NCBI GenBank assembly: GCA_040882605.1
Contig: JBBEAY010000035.1
Coordinates: forward strand, 1 to 64,000
DNA length: 64,000 nucleotides
Direction: 5' to 3'
From: JAOUEA01 sp040882605
GTDB lineage: Bacteria > Actinomycetota > UBA4738 > HRBIN12
The translations under genes and the position numbers were made by a program. Of this stretch, positions 1 through 7,677 are shown in pieces. The notes beneath the pieces were generated by a model that was not told the origin of the DNA, made no database searches, and was given only the letters and a program-made list of their open reading frames with translations. Position 1 is the first letter of the stretch, and every line of letters begins with the position of its first letter.

Positions 1-415
1 AGTCGAAGATGTAGAACTCCGCCTCGGGCCCCCAGTACGAGCGGTCGGCGATGCCTGTCTGCTTCAGGTACAGCTCAGCCTTCTTCGCGATGTTGCGAGG
101 GTCGCGCGAGTAGTCCTCACCGGTCACCGGGTCCTTCACGAAGCACGTGATGTTCAGCGTGGCGTGCTTCGTGAACGGGTCCATGTACGCCGAATCGGGG
201 TCGGGCATCAGCAGCATGTCCGACTCCTGGATCTCCTGGAACCCGCGCACGCTGGAGCCGTCGAAGGGCTGCCCCTCGGTGAGCTTCTCTTCGGTCAGCT
301 CGTGCACCGGAACCGACAGGTGCTGCACCTGACCCGGCAGATCCGTGAACCGGAAGTCCACGATCTGGGCTCCCTGCTCCTTGGCCATCGCGATGACGTC
401 TTTCGGCGTAGCCAC
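1..415 (-). CDS. glnA: Glutamine synthetase type I, N-terminal part (cut by window edge)
   Basis: This gene makes glutamine from glutamate, ammonia and ATP in the cytoplasm. Only the first 138 codons are in the window; the rest lies before base 1. The visible part shows the GSI beta-grasp domain with DGSSVRGF near residue 53, and ends at GPEAEFYIFD, where the first metal/ATP-binding glutamates of the active site sit. The start is a GTG at 413-415, preceded on the minus strand by the ribosome site AAGGGGGAA. A -10 box TAGGCT lies at 447-452 (minus strand), and a GlnR-type box is at 485-500. The regulator glnR lies 0.9 kb away, so this is probably the main nitrogen-assimilation enzyme under GlnR control. 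The family call is very secure. Confidence 0.95.
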   Translation of the reverse strand, partial: MATPKDVIAMAKEQGAQIVDFRFTDLPGQVQHLSVPVHELTEEKLTEGQPFDGSSVRGFQEIQESDMLLMPDPDSAYMDPFTKHATLNITCFVKDPVTGEDYSRDPRNIAKKAELYLKQTGIADRSYWGPEAEFYIFD

Positions 416-446
416 GCGCTTCCCCCTTCGCTCGTTCGTCTCCCCG

Positions 447-500
447 AGCCTAGATGTGCTCGGCGCTCGCGCCTCGACCCGGGCGTTAACTCTGCGTTAC
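447..500 (-). promoter_or_regulatory. glnA promoter with GlnR-type operator
   Basis: Read on the minus strand, GTAACGCAGAGTTAAC (485-500) fits the actinobacterial GlnR pattern AC-n9-AC. About 32 bases closer to glnA is a -10 box TAGGCT (447-452), which puts the start of transcription near 440 and the box near -45 to -60, a usual activator position. That GlnR binds here is inference, supported by glnR being encoded at 1330-1995. Confidence 0.6.
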
Positions 501-623
501 GAGCCCCCCCGGGGTGGACCCGCTCGGGTTCCTGGGTCTACGGTGGTGGTGCCCGCATCTGGAGGACGGGGGCTCGTCTCCGTCAGTGGCTCGTGCCCGC
601 AGGGGCAGAGGGGGTGGTTGTCC

Positions 624-986
624 GTGGGGATGGTTGCGAAGAAGAGTCTCGACAAGCCCGATGAGACCAGGGAGTTCTCGAACGGCATCTCCGAGATGGT
701 TACGATCGGGGAGACCATGATCGGCAGGGCGCGGTTCGAGCCCTGGTGGCGTTGGTCCAACGATGTGAAGCCGATCGCTCAGACCGACCGCTGCATGATC
801 CTGCACAAGGGCTACTGCGTCGCCGGCTCGATGACGGTCCAGGCCGATGATGGCACCGAGGTCTCGATCAACCCGGGCGACGGCTACGTGATCGAACCTG
901 GGCATGACGCGTGGGTGATCGGTGGCGAGCCGTGCACGCTCGTGGACTTCTCCGAGCAGATGATGGAGTACGCCAAGCCCCAATAG
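624..986 (+). CDS. Small cupin-domain protein
   Basis: This is a single-domain cupin of about 120 residues. The C-terminal half holds the beta-barrel, with ADDGTEVSINPGDGYVIEPGHDAWVIGGE matching the second cupin motif (G-D-x-x-x-x-P-x-x-H). The substrate is unknown; many such proteins are small metal-binding enzymes or ligand sensors. I chose GTG 624 because AGAGGGG (607-614) lies 9 bases upstream; ATG 630 in the same frame is an equal alternative and the frame stays open further upstream. It stands alone between glnA (divergent) and glnR (convergent), and is followed by strong hairpins. The cupin fold is fairly clear, the function is not. Confidence 0.7.
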   Translation: MGMVAKKSLDKPDETREFSNGISEMVTIGETMIGRARFEPWWRWSNDVKPIAQTDRCMILHKGYCVAGSMTVQADDGTEVSINPGDGYVIEPGHDAWVIGGEPCTLVDFSEQMMEYAKPQ

Positions 987-1006
987 GCATCGACCCGAAC
1001 GCACGA

Positions 1007-1042
1007 AGGCCCCGTCCGCGAGGGGGGAAGCGGACGGGGCCT
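1007..1042 (+). terminator. GC-rich hairpin after the cupin gene
   Basis: A perfect 13-bp stem, AGGCCCCGTCCGC (1007-1019) with GCGGACGGGGCCT (1030-1042), closes a 10-base loop 20 bases after the cupin stop. No T-run follows, as is common for actinobacterial terminators. It may serve transcripts from both sides. Confidence 0.7.
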
Positions 1043-1054
1043 CGGTGGAACGTC

Positions 1055-1109
1055 GGCTCGCGTCGGCGCGGGCGCCCGAAGGCTGCCGCGGCGGTCGCCG
1101 GCGCGAGCC
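1055..1109. repeat. Second large hairpin in the convergent cupin/glnR gap
   Basis: A 14-bp stem with one T-G wobble pairs 1055-1068 with 1096-1109 around a 27-base loop that itself contains GGGCGCCC. With the hairpin at 1007-1042 it fills half of the gene-free stretch 987-1329 between two converging genes, so it is probably part of a two-way terminator. I see nothing else in the rest of that stretch (1110-1329). Confidence 0.55.
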
Positions 1110-1329
1110 TGGAACGGCGGTCGGCGCCGCGTGACCGAGGGGAGTTCGTCCGAGGGGACGAGTGGCGCGGCCCCGATGTCGCCGTTCACCCAGGTCATCG
1201 GCGCTACAGCATCGGGCGGCGCAGAGCCCGGTCGAGTCATTTCGTGTGGCGACGATGTGCTAGGTCGACGGACCTGAGCCTTCTGGACCCGCGGGACTCA
1301 CCCGACCCGCCAGGCCCCCTGCGCCAAGC

Positions 1330-1995
1330 TCAGCCTTGCGTTGCCGCCGACCGGTAGCCGACGCCGCGGACCGTCTCGATCAGGTGCTCGTGCTCGGGAC
1401 CGAGCTTGGCGCGCAGGCGTCGCACATGCACGTCGACGGTGCGAGTGCCGCCGTAGAAGTCGTAGCCCCAGACCTCGCGCAGCAGGGCCGGGCGCGTGTA
1501 GACCCGCCCGGGGCTCGACGCGAGGAACCGCAGTAGCTCGAACTCCTTGAAGGTCAGGTCGAGCGGGCGGCCGCTCACGGTGGAGCGATAGCTGTGGGTG
1601 TCGAGCGCGAGCGGTCCGAGCCGCGTGACGGCGCCGTCGCCGCTTCCTGCTCGGCGCCGCAACATGGCGAGGCGCACGCGAAGCTCCGGCGCGGGCGCGC
1701 CCGGGAACACGAGCTCGTCGACGACCTCGTGCCATGGGTATCGCTCGATCGCATCGCGCTCCACGACGAGCATGACGGGTACGCGCGCGTCGCGCGAACG
1801 AAGGGCCTGCAGCACGATCCAGGCCTGTGCCGCATGCTCGGCCGCGTCGACCAACACAGCCTCAGGTTCGAGGCTCAACACGTGCTCGATCGACGTGATC
1901 GACAAGGGTTCGAGCTTGACGTCGGCGCCGAGCTCGCCGAGCGCCGGTAGCACCACATCGGGAGCGCGGTCGGAGAGCAGGGTGAGCAGGGCCAT
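1330..1995 (-). CDS. glnR: Nitrogen regulator GlnR (orphan OmpR-type response regulator)
   Basis: This 221-residue protein is an OmpR/PhoB-type response regulator of the GlnR group, the global nitrogen regulator of actinobacteria. The receiver half (about 1-115) keeps Asp50 in AVLVDA but lacks the other acidic-pocket residues of normal receivers, as known for GlnR, which works without a partner kinase. The C-terminal winged helix (about 122-218) reads LDLTFKEFELLRFLASSPGR, EVWGYDFYGGTRTVDVHVRR and LRAKLGPEHEHLIETVRGVGY, which is close to known GlnR. The ATG at 1993-1995 begins the conserved region. It lies convergent to the cupin gene and near glnA, whose promoter carries a matching box. Confidence 0.93.
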   Translation of the reverse strand: MALLTLLSDRAPDVVLPALGELGADVKLEPLSITSIEHVLSLEPEAVLVDAAEHAAQAWIVLQALRSRDARVPVMLVVERDAIERYPWHEVVDELVFPGAPAPELRVRLAMLRRRAGSGDGAVTRLGPLALDTHSYRSTVSGRPLDLTFKEFELLRFLASSPGRVYTRPALLREVWGYDFYGGTRTVDVHVRRLRAKLGPEHEHLIETVRGVGYRSAATQG

Positions 1996-2047
1996 GGGCG
2001 ACCCCACGATATCGGGTCGGCTCGGCGGCCGGTACCCTTGACCTGCG

Positions 2048-2086
2048 ATGACGGGCTCGAGCGACCGAGGCACGACGCAGCCATGA
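2048..2086 (+). CDS. Leaderless 12-codon upstream ORF coupled to the hydrolase gene
   Basis: The reading frame MTGSSDRGTTQP starts at ATG 2048, nine bases after a -10 box TACCCT (2033-2038), so the mRNA could begin at or next to the start codon. Its TGA (2084-2086) overlaps the ATG of the hydrolase at 2083 as ATGA, which would couple their translation. No Shine-Dalgarno site is visible before either start. The peptide resembles nothing I know; its role is probably to load ribosomes onto the next gene. The call rests only on sequence geometry. Confidence 0.4.
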   Translation: MTGSSDRGTTQP

Positions 2087-2871
2087 CCGCGCTCCAGGGC
2101 ATCACCTCGCACCAATGGCGTGTGCCGGCCGAGGCGTTCCAATTAACAACCGACGACGGGGTGCGCATCAGCGGGTCGCGCCTGGGCGACGCCGACCCGT
2201 CGCGGCCCGCGATGATGCTCGCCCACGGCATGATCGGGTGGCATCGCAAGCCGAAGTTCGCGGTCTTCGCCGAGCAGCTCACTCCTTGGTTCACCGTGTT
2301 CGCCATGGACATGCGCGGTCACGGCGAGAGCGAAGGCGTCTGCGATTTCGGAGGCGACGAGATCTGGGACATCGAGGCCGTGCACCGCCACGCGCGCGAC
2401 CGGGGCCACACCAAGGCGATCTCGTGCGGCACGTCGATGGGCGGCATCGCCTCGATCCGCCACGGCGGGCTGATCGGCGGCACCGACGCGGTCGTCGCCA
2501 TCTCTTCGCTCGCGTACTGGGATTGGCACGACGACGCCCATCCGCGCGCCAGGCGCAACATGCACGCCCGCATCGGCACCCCTGCCGGGCGCGCCGCGCT
2601 GCGCGCGTTCGGTGTGCGCATGCCCGACCACTGGGATCCTCCCGAGTCGCCCGAGGACGTGATCGGCAAGGTCGCACCCACGCCCGTGCTGATCGTGCAC
2701 GGCGCCGACGACAACCTCTTCCCTCCGTCGCATGCGCGCAAGCTCTACGAGGCGGCGGGCGAGCCCAAGCGCCTGCTCATCGGCGAGGGGTTCGGACACG
2801 CCGAGGACGGCCTCACGCCCGCGTTCGCACACAAGCTGGTCGACGTGTTGCGGGAGATGACCGACCTGTGA
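2083..2871 (+). CDS. Alpha/beta-hydrolase family protein
   Basis: A 262-residue alpha/beta hydrolase, probably cytoplasmic as no signal peptide is seen. The likely oxyanion region is LAHGMIGWH (47-54), the nucleophile elbow is GTSMGG with Ser118, the acid is in HGADDNLFPP near residue 210, and the catalytic histidine is in GFGHAED near 240. The substrate is unknown; esterase, lipase and peptidase members look alike. ATG 2083 was chosen because the stop of a short leaderless ORF overlaps it; a TTG at 2038 in the same frame is less likely. The next gene, moaD-like, overlaps its stop as GTGA, so the two form an operon. Confidence 0.8.
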   Translation: MTALQGITSHQWRVPAEAFQLTTDDGVRISGSRLGDADPSRPAMMLAHGMIGWHRKPKFAVFAEQLTPWFTVFAMDMRGHGESEGVCDFGGDEIWDIEAVHRHARDRGHTKAISCGTSMGGIASIRHGGLIGGTDAVVAISSLAYWDWHDDAHPRARRNMHARIGTPAGRAALRAFGVRMPDHWDPPESPEDVIGKVAPTPVLIVHGADDNLFPPSHARKLYEAAGEPKRLLIGEGFGHAEDGLTPAFAHKLVDVLREMTDL

Positions 2872-3101
2872 GGGTGCGGCTGTTCGCGGCGCTGCGCGAG
2901 ATCGCTGGCGATCCGTTCGTCGAGGCGAACGGGCGTACGGTCGGCGAGGTCGTCGAGGATCTGTCTGCCCGCTACGGCGAGCGTTTCGCCCAGATCGCCG
3001 AGGTCGGCTCGTTCGTGGTCAACGGCGAGCGGGCCGCGCGTGAGGCCCCGATCGCCGAGGGCGACGAGGTGGCTTTGCTCCCGCCTGTCAGCGGCGGCTG
3101 A
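2868..3101 (+). CDS. MoaD/ThiS-family ubiquitin-like sulfur carrier
   Basis: A 77-residue beta-grasp protein that starts VRVRLFAALREIAGD, holds FVVNGERA in the middle and ends LLPPVSGG. The C-terminal Gly-Gly is the part that is adenylated and thiocarboxylated in MoaD and ThiS. The N-terminus and the VSGG ending fit MoaD, the small subunit of molybdopterin synthase, better than ThiS. No moaE or other molybdenum-cofactor gene is nearby, so the exact acceptor is uncertain. It starts at GTG 2868, overlapping the stop of the hydrolase gene. Confidence 0.8.
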   Translation: MRVRLFAALREIAGDPFVEANGRTVGEVVEDLSARYGERFAQIAEVGSFVVNGERAAREAPIAEGDEVALLPPVSGG

Positions 3102-3188
3102 GGCTCGGTCCGTGGGCCGGAAGGTCCGAACGGCCGAGGGCGCCCGGCCGACGCGCGAAGTGTCGCATGCCTGCGATACTGGCCGCCG

Positions 3189-4103
3189 ATGCGATTCCAA
3201 CGAGTGCTGTTGATCGTCAACCCTGTGGCCCGCACGGTCTCCAAGCCGACGCTCGCTGTGATCGAGAAGGCGATGTCGGCCGACTTCCGTCTCGAAGTCA
3301 TCGAGACCAAGGAACGCGGACACGCGAACGAGATCGCGACCCAGGCGGTGCACGAGGGCGTCGATCTCGTCGTGGTGTTCTCGGGCGATGGCACGATCAA
3401 CGAGGTCGTGAACTCGCTCGCGGGCACCCAGACCGCACTCGGGGTGTTGCCGGGTGGGGCCACGAACATCCTCGTGCGCGCGCTGGGCTTGCCGACCGAG
3501 CCCGTCGATGCGACCGGGGTGCTGATCGGCAAGGCGCTCGACGACGAGGCGTTCAAGCTGCACCTCGGCAGGGCCGACGGTCGCTACTTCGCTGTCAACT
3601 GCGGCGCCGGCGTCGATGCCGCAGCCATGGCTCGCATGGACGCGAAGTATCCGAAGACCAAAGCGAAGTTCGACCGCGTGGCGTTCCGGAGCGTCGCGTG
3701 GGAGTTGCTCGTGAGCTACGCGGGCAAACACCCCGACCTGGAAGTCACGATCGACGGCGGCAAGGCCGAGCCGTCGCTCTCGGTCATGGTGGGGCGAACC
3801 GACCCGTACACGTACTACAAGGATCGGGGTCTGCGCATGACCCCCCAGGCATCGCTCGATGCCGGGCTCGACGTGTTGAGCATGCGCAAGCTCGCACGCC
3901 GCAACGTGCCTCGTGTCGCGGCGCAGGTGTTCGGATCGGCGCGCCACGTACAGAGCCGCGATATCGACTATCGACACGACGCCTCTCGCGTGTTGGTGAC
4001 CTCGGAAAGACCGTTCCCCGTGCAGGTCGACGGCGACTCGCTGGGCAACCACGAGCGGCTCGAGATCGAGCTGGCTCGGGAAGCGCTGTGGGTCGTGGCC
4101 TGA
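3189..4103 (+). CDS. Diacylglycerol/lipid kinase family protein
   Basis: A 304-residue protein with the DAGK catalytic fold: VNPVAR at the N-terminus, then the nucleotide motif FSGDGTINEV (64-73) and GVLPGGATNILVRALG (85-100). Members phosphorylate diacylglycerol or related lipids with ATP at the inner membrane face. The C-terminal half is the usual beta-sandwich, ending in PFPVQVDGDSLG, a family signature. A -10-like box GATACT (3175-3180) lies 8 bases before ATG 3189, so the mRNA is probably leaderless. The following sulfatase gene overlaps its 3' end by 16 bases. The true lipid substrate cannot be told. Confidence 0.88.
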   Translation: MRFQRVLLIVNPVARTVSKPTLAVIEKAMSADFRLEVIETKERGHANEIATQAVHEGVDLVVVFSGDGTINEVVNSLAGTQTALGVLPGGATNILVRALGLPTEPVDATGVLIGKALDDEAFKLHLGRADGRYFAVNCGAGVDAAAMARMDAKYPKTKAKFDRVAFRSVAWELLVSYAGKHPDLEVTIDGGKAEPSLSVMVGRTDPYTYYKDRGLRMTPQASLDAGLDVLSMRKLARRNVPRVAAQVFGSARHVQSRDIDYRHDASRVLVTSERPFPVQVDGDSLGNHERLEIELAREALWVVA

Positions 4104-5497
4104 TCCGCCCGGTTCGGGCGGCCGTCGGAGCGTTAGCCGTCGCGATCATCGCGTTCGTGTGGCCGATCATCGCAGCGCCCAGCGCGGCGGCGGCGGCACG
4201 GGGGCTCCCCGACGTGGTGCTCGTGATCACCGACGACCAACGGGCGGGAACCCTGCAGCACATGCCGCATCTCCAACGCCTGTTGATCCGCCGGGGGGTG
4301 CGCCTGCGGTCGGCGTTCGTGCCGAACCCCTCGTGTTGTCCGAGCCGGGCGAGCTTCTACACCGGCGACTACTCACACACCAACGGCGTCTGGAAGAACC
4401 GGGGGCCCTTCGGGGGCGTGCAGGCGTTCGACGATTCCTCGACGCTCGCGACCTGGCTGCACGACGCCGGCTACCGCACGGGCCTGTTCGGTAAGTACAT
4501 GAACGGGTACACGGATCCGTCGATGGTGCCGCCGGGGTGGAGCGAATGGTTCGCATTCCTCGCCGGCGACGGGCGGAGCTACTACGGCTTCAACGCCAGC
4601 CGCGACGGCACCCTTGCGAGCTTCCCCGACGACGTGTACTCGACCACTGAGACCTACCAAGAGGTGTCGGCCTTCATCAGCTCGACACCCCCGCAACAAC
4701 CGCTGTTCGCGGTGTGGACGCCCCTCGCGCCCCACCGGCCCTTCATCGCCGAGGATCGTCACGCCGACGCCGCGATCGACCTTCCCCCTTGGCGTCCACC
4801 CAACTACAACGAGCGCGACGTCTCGGACAAGCCCCGATGGGTCCGCGGGATCGATCGCCTCGACGTCGGAGCGCGCGATGCGATCGACGGCGACCGACTC
4901 GGGCAGTACCGCACGCTGCTCTCGGTCGACGATGGCATCGCCCAGATCGTGCGAGCTCTGCGCCGGACAGGCCGGCTCTCGAACACGCTCCTCGTCTTCA
5001 CCTCGGACAACGGGCTCATGTGGGGCGAACATCGGCTCACTCGCAAGGCGGTTCCATACGACGGCGCGTCGCACGTGCCGCTGGTCGTGCGGTATGACCC
5101 CTTGACCCGGGACCGCCGGGGCGCGTCGGCCGCATCGCTCGTCGCCAACATCGACATCGCTCCCACGATCATGGATCTCGCGGGGCTCACGCCTGTGTCT
5201 CCCGTTGACGGCGTGAGCCTCGCGGGGGTGCTCGACGGTTCGGATGCGGTGGTCCGATCGAGGCTCGTGATCGAGCATGCGCAAGGCAGCGACGCGCCCG
5301 CCTACTGCGGGGTCAGGACCAAGCGAGAGCTCTTCGTTCGCTACACCACCGGCGAGGAGGAGTACTACCGGCTCGACGAGGATCCGTGGAGCCTCGAGAA
5401 CTTGGCTGAGCGCCGCGACGTTCGCGGTGAGGTGCGGGATCTGCGGAACTTCGCGAAGAGGGAGTGCCGGCCACTGCCGCCGGGGTTCTCGTGGTGA
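4088..5497 (+). CDS. Exported formylglycine-dependent sulfatase
   Basis: A type I sulfatase of about 469 residues. The N-terminus has a positively charged start, a hydrophobic stretch (11-37, ending in an alanine run) and then the sulfatase opening PDVVLVITDDQ with metal-binding Asp49-Asp50. Cys83 in SCCPSRASFYTG fits C-x-P-S-R, the site converted to formylglycine. Later motifs are GLFGKYMNGY, VWTPLAPHRP and VFTSDNGLMWGEH, the usual metal and substrate residues. It probably removes sulfate groups outside the membrane; the substrate is unknown. GTG 4088 follows GGGAAG and overlaps the lipid-kinase gene. Sulfate-assimilation genes follow directly. Confidence 0.9.
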   Translation: MGRGLIRPVRAAVGALAVAIIAFVWPIIAAPSAAAAARGLPDVVLVITDDQRAGTLQHMPHLQRLLIRRGVRLRSAFVPNPSCCPSRASFYTGDYSHTNGVWKNRGPFGGVQAFDDSSTLATWLHDAGYRTGLFGKYMNGYTDPSMVPPGWSEWFAFLAGDGRSYYGFNASRDGTLASFPDDVYSTTETYQEVSAFISSTPPQQPLFAVWTPLAPHRPFIAEDRHADAAIDLPPWRPPNYNERDVSDKPRWVRGIDRLDVGARDAIDGDRLGQYRTLLSVDDGIAQIVRALRRTGRLSNTLLVFTSDNGLMWGEHRLTRKAVPYDGASHVPLVVRYDPLTRDRRGASAASLVANIDIAPTIMDLAGLTPVSPVDGVSLAGVLDGSDAVVRSRLVIEHAQGSDAPAYCGVRTKRELFVRYTTGEEEYYRLDEDPWSLENLAERRDVRGEVRDLRNFAKRECRPLPPGFSW

Positions 5498-5560
5498 GAG
5501 CGGTGAGAGTGGTGAGAGCCCAGGACCTCGTGCGATCGTCGAGGTTCAGCGATCGTCGAG
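5493..5560. repeat. Short tandem repeats between sulfatase and cysH ends
   Basis: Three 9-base units of GGTGAGAG(C/T) stand in a row around 5493-5519, and the 11-mer CGATCGTCGAG occurs twice, 17 bases apart (5533-5560). The second copy is inside the last codons of cysH. They lie where two genes converge; no clear terminator hairpin is visible. Confidence 0.45.
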
Positions 5561-6301
5561 CGTGACGGGGTCGGGGACGGTCACCGAGGCTTGGTCCTCG
5601 TGGATGCCGCATTCCCACTTCGACAATCCGGCCCACCGCCCGGCGCGCTCGGGCTCACCGGCGAACCGCAAACGCGTGCAGGGGGCGCACCCGATCGACG
5701 CGTACCCCAGGTCGTAGAGCGGGTTGTGAGGAAGGCCGTGTTCGGCCAGGTAGGCCCAGGTATCGCGGCGCGTCCAGGCCGCGACCGGATTCACCTTGAC
5801 CATCATGTGACCTGGTTCGAGCTCGTACTGCTCCACGAACGGCGCGTTGGCTCTCGTCGGTGAGGAATCGCGCCGGAACGCCGTGATCCAACCGTCGAGC
5901 CCGCGCAACGCCTCGAACATGGGCCGGACCTTGTTCAACTCGCAGCAGAGCTCGGGGTTGCGCTCGTAGAGGCGCTCGCCGTGCTGCTCAGCCTGCTGGG
6001 CCACCGTGAGGTCTCCGTAAAGGTCGACGACGTTCAGCCCCAACCGCTCGGTGAGCTGCTGCTTGAACGCCAGGGTCTCCGCGAACTGGAACCCGGTCTC
6101 GAGGAAAAGCACCGGAACGTCGGCGCGGATCGTCGAGGCCATGTGCATGATCGCCGTTCCCTCGGCCTGGAACGCCGAGGCGACCGCGATCCTGCGAAGC
6201 CCTGAGGTCTCAAGAGCCCACGTGAGGATCTCTCGCGGGTGCGCTCGCTCGAAGGTGGTGTTCAGGGCAACGAGCTCATCGTCGCGAAGCAGGGTTTCCA
6301 T
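5546..6301 (-). CDS. cysH: Adenylylsulfate (APS) reductase, assimilatory
   Basis: A 251-residue CysH protein that reduces adenylylsulfate to sulfite with thioredoxin or another thiol. It has the PP-loop-like N-terminal half (VASAFQAEGTAIMHM) and the four iron-sulfur cysteines of APS reductases, Cys119-Cys120 (PELCCELNK) and Cys205/Cys208 (GCAPCTR). The catalytic cysteine is in ECGIH (Cys231). The paired CC...CxxC cysteines point to APS rather than PAPS as substrate. The ATG at 6299-6301 is preferred; an in-frame ATG at 6352 would add 17 residues. It is divergent from sat across a symmetric promoter, and sat provides its substrate. Confidence 0.93.
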   Translation of the reverse strand: METLLRDDELVALNTTFERAHPREILTWALETSGLRRIAVASAFQAEGTAIMHMASTIRADVPVLFLETGFQFAETLAFKQQLTERLGLNVVDLYGDLTVAQQAEQHGERLYERNPELCCELNKVRPMFEALRGLDGWITAFRRDSSPTRANAPFVEQYELEPGHMMVKVNPVAAWTRRDTWAYLAEHGLPHNPLYDLGYASIGCAPCTRLRFAGEPERAGRWAGLSKWECGIHEDQASVTVPDPVTLDDR

Positions 6302-6343
6302 GACAGGAGGCCCACTCTCAGGTTCGCGGAGCCGGGTCCGCGG

Positions 6344-6360
6344 AGCATACATCGTATGCT
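6344..6360. promoter_or_regulatory. Symmetric cysH/sat promoter-operator
   Basis: The perfect palindrome AGCATAC-ATC-GTATGCT contains the -10 hexamer TATGCT on both strands: 6355-6360 toward sat and 6349-6344 toward cysH. It therefore looks like one bidirectional promoter, or an operator covering both -10 boxes. The regulator is unknown. Confidence 0.6.
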
Positions 6361-6455
6361 GTGCCCGCCATGCGCCCGCTCATCGGGCTGATGGCGCCGA
6401 TCCGAGCGCAACGCTCTCGATCCACGTCGACCGACACTGTCAGGAGCCAGCACAC

Positions 6456-7631
6456 ATGTCAGACACGTACCCCATCGCGCCGCACGGCGGCACCCTCGTC
6501 GATCTGCTCGTCACCGGCGACGCCGCCACCGCCCTCGCGACCGAGGCCGCCAACCTTCCCAAGCTCGTCCCGAACGAGCGTGAGCTGAGCGACCTCGAGA
6601 TGCTCGCCGTGGGCGCGCTGAGCCCGCTGACCGGCTTCCAGGACGAGGCCGACTACCACTCGGTGCTCGACTCGATGCACCTCGCCAACGGACCGGCGTG
6701 GGCGATCCCGGTCGTGCTCGGGGTGAGTGAGGAGCAGGCCCACACGTTCGGAAGTGGCGGCGCCGTGGCGCTCTCGCCCGCCGAGGGCGCAGGCCCGATC
6801 GCCGTGCTCCGCGTCAGCGGCTCGTTCAAGCGCGACAAGCAGAAGGAAGCCGTGAGCGTCTACCGCACCGACGAGCCAGAGCATCCAGGCGTGAAGGCCG
6901 TGTACGACTCGGGCGACTACTGCCTCGCCGGCGACCTCGAGGTGCTGTCGCTGCCGGCGCACGACGACTTCCAGCCATACCGGCTCACCCCGGCCCAAAC
7001 GCGTGCGGAGTTCGATAAGCGCGGCTGGAAGACGGTGGTGGGGTTCCAGACCCGCAACCCGATCCATCGGGCGCACGAGTACATCCAGAAGTGCGCGCTC
7101 GAGATCGTCGACGGGCTGATGGTGCACCCGCTGATGGGCGCCACCAAGGCCGACGACGTGCCGCCCGACGTGCGCATGCAGTGCTACGAGGCCTTGTTCA
7201 GGGGGTACTACCCGAAGGACCGCGCGATGGTCTCCATCTTCCCGGCGGCGATGCGCTACGCGGGCCCGCGCGAGGCGATCTGGCACGCGATCTGTCGCAA
7301 GAACTACGGCTGCACCCACTTCATCGTCGGTCGCGACCACGCGGGCGTCGGCACCTACTACGGTACCTACGATGCGCAGCAGATCTTCAAAGAGTTCGAG
7401 CCAGGTGAGCTGGGCATCACGACGCTCAACTTCGAGCACTCGTTCTGGTGCGAGTCGTGCGAGGGCATGGCGTCACCGAAGACCTGTCCCCACGGCGAGG
7501 AAACGCGCATCTCGCTGAGTGGCACGAAGGTTCGCGAGATGCTGCGCAACGGCGAGCGTCCGCCGCAGGAATTCTCCAGGCCCGAAGTCGCCGACATCCT
7601 TATCGCGGCGATGCAAGGCCAGGACGCCTGA
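6456..7631 (+). CDS. sat: Sulfate adenylyltransferase (ATP sulfurylase), single-chain type
   Basis: A 391-residue enzyme that forms adenylylsulfate from sulfate and ATP, the first step of sulfate assimilation. It has the N-terminal PUA-like domain (LSDLEMLAVGALSPLTGF) and the catalytic domain with QTRNPIHRAHEYIQK, GRDHAGVGTYYGTYDAQ and ISLSGTKVREMLRNGE. It ends without an APS-kinase domain, so it is the homo-oligomeric Sat type and not CysD/CysN. ATG 6456 follows CAGGAG (6441-6446); the leader from the divergent promoter is about 90 bases. With cysH next to it the pathway goes APS directly to sulfite. No APS kinase is seen here. Confidence 0.94.
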   Translation: MSDTYPIAPHGGTLVDLLVTGDAATALATEAANLPKLVPNERELSDLEMLAVGALSPLTGFQDEADYHSVLDSMHLANGPAWAIPVVLGVSEEQAHTFGSGGAVALSPAEGAGPIAVLRVSGSFKRDKQKEAVSVYRTDEPEHPGVKAVYDSGDYCLAGDLEVLSLPAHDDFQPYRLTPAQTRAEFDKRGWKTVVGFQTRNPIHRAHEYIQKCALEIVDGLMVHPLMGATKADDVPPDVRMQCYEALFRGYYPKDRAMVSIFPAAMRYAGPREAIWHAICRKNYGCTHFIVGRDHAGVGTYYGTYDAQQIFKEFEPGELGITTLNFEHSFWCESCEGMASPKTCPHGEETRISLSGTKVREMLRNGERPPQEFSRPEVADILIAAMQGQDA

Positions 7632-7633
7632 TA

Positions 7634-7670
7634 CAGATACGTATCGCAAGTGATACGTATCTGCTATCAT
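7634..7670 (+). promoter_or_regulatory. Operator and promoter of the XRE/nucleotidyltransferase pair
   Basis: Two perfect 12-base arms, CAGATACGTATC (7634-7645) and GATACGTATCTG (7652-7663), face each other across GCAAGT. Each arm also holds the palindrome GATACGTATC. A -10 box TATCAT follows at 7665-7670, exactly 7 bases before the GTG start, so the mRNA is probably leaderless. Such a site fits two dimers of the HTH protein repressing their own operon. Confidence 0.75.
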
Positions 7671-7677
7671 CGCGAGC

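Noticed and set aside
1996..2047. GlnR box at the glnR promoter
   Set aside because: No AC-n9-AC arrangement with GTAAC-like halves could be found between glnR and the divergent gene.
6370..6588. 72-codon frame starting before sat and overlapping it
   Set aside because: The frame is rich in Ser, Pro, Thr and Arg as expected for an off-frame read of sat, and does not end at the sat start like the three coupled ORFs.
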